DNA from: Candidatus Aminicenantota bacterium | GTDB lineage: Bacteria; Acidobacteriota; Aminicenantia; Aminicenantales; Saccharicenantaceae | Direction: 5' to 3' | Length of the DNA: 64,000 nucleotides | NCBI GenBank assembly: GCA_017999365.1 | Contig: JAGNLW010000002.1 | Location: forward strand, 305,348 to 369,347 | Shown here: piece after piece, positions 58,069-64,000 of the stretch | Numbering within the stretch: position 1 is the stretch's first letter | Layout: each line of letters opens with the position of its first letter | Position numbers and translations under genes: made by a program | Notes under the pieces: generated by a model | Told to the model about the DNA's origin: nothing | Databases searched by the model: none | The model's input: only the letters and a program-made list of their open reading frames with translations

Positions 58069-60255
58069 TCACCACTCGACCAGGCCGGCCAGCCGGAGGA
58101 TCTCGAGGTAGTTGAGGACGGCCTGCAGGCTCGAGCGCCGCTCGTGCTGGGCGTCGAGCATCTTCTTGATGTCGAGGACGCTGTGGCGGCCGTCGACGAG
58201 AAGCTGGAGCTCGCCCTGGTTGGCCAGGGCCAGGTCCTTGCCGGCGATCGGGTACTTGAGCCGGTCCGTGCCGGAGACGGCGGACAGGTATTTCTGGTAT
58301 TCGCGATAGCCGCCCTCGCGGACCTTGGCCGTCGGCCGGGGCACGAGCCGGGCGGCTCTCTTCTCGAGCTCGGTCGGGACGAGGGGCGCGGCCTTGACGC
58401 CCAGGCGCCGGGCCACGGCCGCCCGGCGGGCCTCGAGGACGGCGAGGTCCGCGGCGCCGGCCGCGTCCACGGACTTGGCCAGACGGGCCACGTCGGCCGC
58501 CAGGCCCGCGTCGCCGGGGGCCAGCTCGAGGACGGTGGCCAGGGTCTCCTTCTCGTTGATGACCGCGGCCTCGACGAGGCCCCGGGCGTAGCGGAAGTCC
58601 TCGTCGAACGAGCCGGCCGTCGACGCGTTCAGGGCCTCGAGAGCCACCGTCAGCAGATGACCGATCCGCCGGGTCCCGTTGGCGGCCGTTTCGGCGGCGA
58701 TGGCCGAGGCCAGCGAGGCGTCGGCCGAGGCCACCGTGTAGGCGCCGGCCGCCCCGATGACGGCGGCCCGCTTGAGCTGAGTCGGGTCGGCCTTGTCGGC
58801 CGTGTCGCCCGAGGTGTGGTACCACTGGTCGGGCCAGGCGATCATCATGATGCCGGGCACCCGGACGGCCCAGTCGTTGAAGACCTCGTGGTCGGAGGCC
58901 CCGTAGTGGGTCTCGATGGAGTAATAGAAAGGCTCGTCGGCCCCGGACGGGGCCACGACGCGCACGGGCACGCCCGCGGCCGTGGCCCGGTTCTGGATGC
59001 GCTCCCGGCTGCCCTCGCCGACGTAACGGTAATAGTTCTCCATGACGTCGTTGATGTAGTGGGGATTGCCGTAGGTCGTGCGCATGAGGTTGAAGAACGA
59101 CTTGTTCTTCGACAGCCACTCCCCGACCATGTCCATGTTGATGTTGCAGAGGGTCCGGTCCATGACGGCCGGATTGGCCTTGACCCACGCGCCGATGCCC
59201 GAGAACTCCGGGCCCCAGATGAAGCGGATGGTCCTCTTCGGCCGCGGCAGCCGGCCCTCGGAGACGAGCGCCTGGAGGATCCGGGCGACCTCGAGGACGG
59301 TGGCGCTGCCGGAGATGTTGTCGTTGGCGCCCTGTTTCTGCATCCCTTCGAACAGGTGGGCCGAGAGGATGACCTCGCCGGCCGAGGGGTCGGCGCCGGG
59401 GATGACGCAGACGACGTTCTCGAGGTCGGCCTCGACCGTCTTGACCTTGACCTCGGCCCGGACGGTGATCTTCTCGTTCACCAGCAGGCGCCGCTTGAGG
59501 ATATCGCCCTCGCGGACGGGCAGCTGGAAGGCGAAGCCCGGGGCCGGGGGCCGGGGCGCCGCGGCGGGCGCGGCCGCGGCCGCCTGGCCGGGCCGGGCCG
59601 GAGGGGCCGCTTGAGCCTGGCCGCCGCCGGGGCGGCGGCGCGACATGATGCCCGTCCAGGGCATCTGGAGCGGGTCGAAGTAGGGCCGGGAGTTGCTGAT
59701 GACCACGACCCCCAGGGCGCCCTTGGCCATGACCGCCCCGTAGACCATCATCAGGGGGCCTTCGGTGACGGCGATCTTGCCCCCGACGGCGGCGGCGCCG
59801 AGCTCCTGGGACGAGCCCCGGCCGACCCAGACGAGCTCGGCCGTGACGTCGGCGTCGGCGCTGCCCGAGGCGAGCATCGGCAGCAGGTCGGTGATCGAGG
59901 CGATCTTCTGGCGTTCGGGCTTGGTCTCCCAGAGCTCGCCCCTGACCGGGACCCAGGCCGGGCCGCCGGGATAGGCGACGACCTCGACGCCCGCCAAGCC
60001 GTACTCCTTGAGCTTGCGGGCGACGACCTGGGTCTCGAAGAAATGGCCGGTCCATTCGTCGGCGAACCGCTGCCGGTTGAAGGCGTTGATCTCGGCGATC
60101 GTGTTCCAGGCCGCCTCGCCGGAGGCCTCGCCGACGATCTCGTCGATCTGGGCCTTGGGCAGGAACGTCCAGTAGAGCCAAGGCGCATATTGAGCGGGAA
60201 CGACGGCGGCCAGGGCCAGGAGGCAGACGGCCGCGAGGGCGAGCTTCTTGGTCAT
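58069..60255 (-). CDS. Exported M28-family peptidase with PA insert and winged-helix-like tail
   Basis: A 728-aa protein with a signal peptide (LALAAVCLLALAAVVPAQ). A PA-like domain is at about residues 120-260, containing a Pro/Ala/Gly-rich insert (about 205-240). The M28 core follows: ILSAHLFEG, GANDNISGSA, FIWGPEFSGIG, INMDMVGEW, and WYHTSGDTAD with the last His ligand. The usual Glu-Glu pair reads Glu-Phe, which I have seen in some subfamilies. The final roughly 60 residues (LANQGELQLLVDGRHSVLDIKKMLDA) resemble a PqqD-like winged helix. GAGGAG precedes the ATG. Aminopeptidase activity is likely. Confidence 0.86.
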   Translation of the reverse strand: MTKKLALAAVCLLALAAVVPAQYAPWLYWTFLPKAQIDEIVGEASGEAAWNTIAEINAFNRQRFADEWTGHFFETQVVARKLKEYGLAGVEVVAYPGGPAWVPVRGELWETKPERQKIASITDLLPMLASGSADADVTAELVWVGRGSSQELGAAAVGGKIAVTEGPLMMVYGAVMAKGALGVVVISNSRPYFDPLQMPWTGIMSRRRPGGGQAQAAPPARPGQAAAAAPAAAPRPPAPGFAFQLPVREGDILKRRLLVNEKITVRAEVKVKTVEADLENVVCVIPGADPSAGEVILSAHLFEGMQKQGANDNISGSATVLEVARILQALVSEGRLPRPKRTIRFIWGPEFSGIGAWVKANPAVMDRTLCNINMDMVGEWLSKNKSFFNLMRTTYGNPHYINDVMENYYRYVGEGSRERIQNRATAAGVPVRVVAPSGADEPFYYSIETHYGASDHEVFNDWAVRVPGIMMIAWPDQWYHTSGDTADKADPTQLKRAAVIGAAGAYTVASADASLASAIAAETAANGTRRIGHLLTVALEALNASTAGSFDEDFRYARGLVEAAVINEKETLATVLELAPGDAGLAADVARLAKSVDAAGAADLAVLEARRAAVARRLGVKAAPLVPTELEKRAARLVPRPTAKVREGGYREYQKYLSAVSGTDRLKYPIAGKDLALANQGELQLLVDGRHSVLDIKKMLDAQHERRSSLQAVLNYLEILRLAGLVEW

Positions 60256-60330
60256 AGGGGGCTCCTCTCGAAAAAGACCGGCCCCTCGGACGGAGGCGTC
60301 GGGGGGCCGGTCATGAGCAAGTACGATCGG

Positions 60331-60912
60331 TCAGTCGATGATGTGCTTGATCTCGCCGATCGGCAGGACCGTCCGGCCCTTGGCCTCGTTGAGGACCTCG
60401 GCCATGGCCAGGTAGATCGCGGAAGCGCCGCAGACGATGCCCTCGAAGCCGGCGATCCGGCCCACCAGCTCCGAGCCCGTCCAATCGCGGGCGGCCAGGA
60501 GGAAGAACAGGATCCAGAGCGAGAAGAAGACGAACTGGAGGGCCCGGTTCTTGCCGAAGGTGCCGAACCACATGAAGAGGGTGAAGACGCCCCACAGGAA
60601 GAGATACCAGGCCAGGTAGGGCAGGGGCGTGGCCCCGCCGTTGGGGGCGCCGGTCCCCGGGATGACCCACAGGGCGACCAGGGTCAGCCAGAACAGGCCG
60701 TAGGACGTGAAGGCCGTCGTCCCGAAGGTGTTGCCCTTCTTGAACTCCATGACGCCGGCGATGATCTGGGCGATGCCGCCGTAGAAAATGCCCATGGCCA
60801 GGACCATGGCGCTGACCGGGAAGAAGCCGGCGTTGTGGATGTTGAGGAGCACGGTGGTCATCCCGAAGCCCATCAGGCCGAGGGGCGCGGGGTTGGCGAG
60901 CTTGTTGTCCAT
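60331..60912 (-). CDS. Acetate uptake transporter (AceTr / SatP / GPR1-FUN34-YaaH family)
   Basis: A 193-aa inner-membrane protein with six hydrophobic helices. The family signature [14 protein letters not shown] is at residues 7-20, and [14 protein letters not shown] corresponds to the second conserved motif. Relatives move acetate or succinate with protons. It lies 8 nt after the glycine C-acetyltransferase gene and belongs to the operon with the acetyl-CoA-synthetase-like gene, which fits acetate uptake or recycling. AGGAGG lies just before the ATG. A 75-nt gap separates it from the M28 gene downstream. Confidence 0.92.
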   Translation of the reverse strand: MDNKLANPAPLGLMGFGMTTVLLNIHNAGFFPVSAMVLAMGIFYGGIAQIIAGVMEFKKGNTFGTTAFTSYGLFWLTLVALWVIPGTGAPNGGATPLPYLAWYLFLWGVFTLFMWFGTFGKNRALQFVFFSLWILFFLLAARDWTGSELVGRIAGFEGIVCGASAIYLAMAEVLNEAKGRTVLPIGEIKHIID

Positions 60913-60920
60913 GGGGCCTC

Positions 60921-62168
60921 CTACATGCCGTACTTGGCGATGATCTCTTGCTTCGTCTTGCCCAGGATATCGAACTTCTTGCCGACCTTGGTGAAGGCCT
61001 CGAGGGCCTTGTCCAGGTGATGGGTCTCGTGGCCGGCCGAGATCTGGGTCCGGATGCGGGCCTGGCTCTGGGGCACGACGGGGAAGAAGAAGCCGATGGC
61101 GTAGATGCCCTCGTCGTAGAGGGCCCGGGAGAAGTCCTGGGCCAGCTTGGCGTTGAAGAGCATGACCGGGACGATGGGCGTGTCCCCTTCCTTGAGGACG
61201 AAGCCGGCCTCGGTCAGGCCCTTGCGCCAGTAGGCGGCGTTGCGCTCGAGCTTGTCGCGCCGCTCGGTCGAGCGGGTGATGATGTCCATGACCTTGAGGA
61301 CGCCGGACACGACGACGGGCGCGATGGTGTTGGAGAACAGGTACGGCCGGGCCCGCTGGCGGCAGAGCTCGACGAGCTCGCGCCGGCCGCTGACGCAGCC
61401 CCCGGAGGCCCCGCCGAGGGCCTTGCCGAAGGTCGTCGTGATGACGTCCATCTTCCCGACGACGCCGCACTTCTCGTGCGTGCCCCGGCCGGTCTTGCCG
61501 ATGAAGCCGGAGGCGTGGGACTCGTCGACCAGGACCATGGCGTCGTACTTCTCGCAGACGGCGGCCATCTCGTCTAGCTTGGCCGTGTCGCCGTCCATCG
61601 AGAAGACGCCGTCCGTGACGACGAGCTTGAGGCGCTTGTCGGCGTGGAGCTGGAGCTTCTCCTCGAGGTGGCCCATGTCGGAGTGCTTGATGGTGTCGTG
61701 CATGGCGCTGCAGAGGCGGATGCCGTCGACGAGCGAGGCGTGGACCAGGCGGTCGGAGATGATGACGTCGTCCTTGGTCAGGATGGCCTCGAAGACGCCG
61801 GCGTTGGCGTCCATGCAGGAGGGGAACAGGAGCGTGTCCTCGGTGCCCAGGAACTCGGTCAGCCGCTGTTCGAGCTCGCGGTGGATGTCCTGGGTGCCGC
61901 AGATGAAGCGGACGGACGACATGCCGTAGCCCCGGCTCTCGAGGCCCTCGTGCGCGGCCTTGACCACGTCGGGGTGGCTGGACAGCCCGAGGTAGTTGTT
62001 GGCGCACATGTTGATGACCTTCTTGAGGGGCGAGCCGGCCGGGAACTCGACCTCGATGTCGGCCGCCTGGGGCGAGTGAATGAAGCGCTCCTGCTTGAAC
62101 AGCCCCGCATCCTGGATGCCCTTGATCTGGGCCTGGTAGGTGCCGCGGATCTTGTCGCTGTAGGCCAC
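60921..62168 (-). CDS. kbl: Glycine C-acetyltransferase (2-amino-3-ketobutyrate CoA ligase)
   Basis: PLP alpha-oxoamine synthase, 415 aa. It closely resembles E. coli Kbl: [55 protein letters not shown], the PLP lysine in [13 protein letters not shown], and [22 protein letters not shown]. Kbl normally converts 2-amino-3-ketobutyrate plus CoA into glycine and acetyl-CoA (threonine breakdown), or the reverse. No threonine dehydrogenase (tdh) is seen in the operon. Instead an acyl carrier protein lies 4 nt upstream and an acetyl-CoA-synthetase-like gene before that, suggesting a possible variant use of acyl carriers. Confidence 0.94.
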   Translation of the reverse strand: MAYSDKIRGTYQAQIKGIQDAGLFKQERFIHSPQAADIEVEFPAGSPLKKVINMCANNYLGLSSHPDVVKAAHEGLESRGYGMSSVRFICGTQDIHRELEQRLTEFLGTEDTLLFPSCMDANAGVFEAILTKDDVIISDRLVHASLVDGIRLCSAMHDTIKHSDMGHLEEKLQLHADKRLKLVVTDGVFSMDGDTAKLDEMAAVCEKYDAMVLVDESHASGFIGKTGRGTHEKCGVVGKMDVITTTFGKALGGASGGCVSGRRELVELCRQRARPYLFSNTIAPVVVSGVLKVMDIITRSTERRDKLERNAAYWRKGLTEAGFVLKEGDTPIVPVMLFNAKLAQDFSRALYDEGIYAIGFFFPVVPQSQARIRTQISAGHETHHLDKALEAFTKVGKKFDILGKTKQEIIAKYGM

Positions 62169-62172
62169 GGTC

Positions 62173-62430
62173 TTATCCCTTCTTGGCCACGAAGCGCTCG
62201 ACCAGGGAGACGATCTTGTTGACCGAGTCGAAGGCCTCGGGCGAGGCGTCCTCGTCGGGGATGGAGATGGCGTACCTGTTCTCGAGGAAGCGCTTGAGCG
62301 AGACCATCGAGAACGAGTCGACGATGCCGCCCGAGATGAGGGGCGTGTCGTAGGTCAGCGGCTCGCTGTCGTCCTCGAGGTACTCCTTGGTGACGTAGTT
62401 CAGGACGATGTCTTTGAGGTCTTCGGCCAT
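62173..62430 (-). CDS. Acyl carrier protein
   Basis: An 85-aa ACP-fold protein. The phosphopantetheine attachment Ser is in SGGIVDSFSMVSL (DSF in place of the usual DSL), preceded by the helix LKDIVLNYVTKEYL and followed by LENRYAISIPDEDASPEAFDSVNKIVSLV, the typical helix II-III pattern. It is too divergent for the main fatty-acid AcpP and looks like a dedicated carrier. It sits between the acetyl-CoA-synthetase-like gene and kbl. AAGGAG precedes the ATG. It could carry an acyl or aminoacyl group loaded by the adenylating enzyme. Confidence 0.9.
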   Translation of the reverse strand: MAEDLKDIVLNYVTKEYLEDDSEPLTYDTPLISGGIVDSFSMVSLKRFLENRYAISIPDEDASPEAFDSVNKIVSLVERFVAKKG

Positions 62431-62456
62431 GGCGGGTCTCCTTCTTACTTGAAGTG

Positions 62457-62498
62457 GGGGACACGTACCGAATTCGCGAGAATTCGGAACATGTCCCC
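62457..62498. repeat. Palindromic element, family 2, between the acs-like and ACP genes
   Basis: Arms GGGGACACGTACCGAATTC and GAATTCGGAACATGTCCCC around GCGA, with two mismatches. The outer 13 bp match the palindrome inside mutL (1624-1652). On the minus strand it begins one nucleotide after the TGA of the acs-like gene and ends 26 nt before the ACP start, so it lies within the operon transcript. Confidence 0.75.
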
Positions 62499-62499
62499 G

Positions 62500-64000
<1,501 letters not shown>

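Overview
The window is a GC-rich, densely coded stretch of chromosome from a Gram-negative (diderm) bacterium. Outer-membrane barrels, a TonB-dependent BtuB-type receptor, Tat translocation genes and many exported enzymes support this. The gene mix (exported M14, M28 and S41 peptidases, GH172, GH35, DUF1080 proteins, KamA, Fhs with a formate channel, a NDP-forming acyl-CoA synthetase fused to GNAT) looks like an Acidobacteriota-type organism, possibly Candidatus Aminicenantes. That placement is inference from gene content; no rRNA or marker phylogeny was possible. No CRISPR array, prophage or plasmid backbone was seen. The only mobile-element gene is one REP-associated tyrosine transposase (RAYT).

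Layout, left to right. 1-656 is a truncated sulfatase-superfamily gene. 726-895 holds tRNA-Arg(UCU) and tRNA-Pro(UGG). 1020-9322 is a seven-gene minus-strand housekeeping operon (S41 protease, rpiB, a divergent glyA, purD, purE, mtaB, mutL). 9430-15469 is a plus-strand run of tatA, tatC, an aldehyde dehydrogenase, a P-loop kinase, dCMP deaminase and a MurQ/GKRP-like double-SIS protein. 15470-16621 is the RAYT gene bracketed by inverted copies of its presumed REP palindrome. 16622-20330 is a minus-strand four-gene operon (two D-Ala-D-Ala-ligase-type ATP-grasp ligases, a GNAT acetyltransferase, a KamA-type aminomutase) behind a near-consensus sigma-70 promoter. It looks like a small-molecule pathway and is the best candidate here for an undescribed system. 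20609-22711 is an ion transporter plus an unknown protein. 23068-26097 carries queC, queD, queE and, on the other strand, queF with an EamA permease.

26218-32427 has a small Cys-rich protein, a radical SAM protein, ilvE, trmO, a GH172 enzyme and an aromatic-amino-acid decarboxylase. 32428-33375 is the largest non-coding gap, with a possible structured RNA and a clear cobalamin riboswitch that leads into btuB. 35424-41286 carries the acyl-CoA synthetase/GNAT fusion, a GH35 beta-galactosidase and an outer-membrane barrel. 41366-44099 is a pair of paralogous barrel proteins behind a textbook sigma-54 promoter. 44194-46889 is fhs plus a formate channel.

46965-60255 is rich in exported degradative enzymes: a DUF4097 lipoprotein, two M14-type peptidases (one with a rearranged zinc motif), a Tat-exported Gfo/Idh/MocA oxidoreductase paired with a HEAT/double-DUF1080 protein (a possible 3-keto-glycoside route), an alkaline phosphatase and an M28 peptidase. 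60331-64000 is an operon of an acetyl-CoA-synthetase-like enzyme (cut by the window edge), an acyl carrier protein, glycine C-acetyltransferase and an acetate transporter.

Two families of short palindromes occur. One (about 59 bp, three copies) starts directly after a stop codon every time. The other (GGGGACACGTACC type, two copies) lies once in-frame inside mutL and once between two operon genes.
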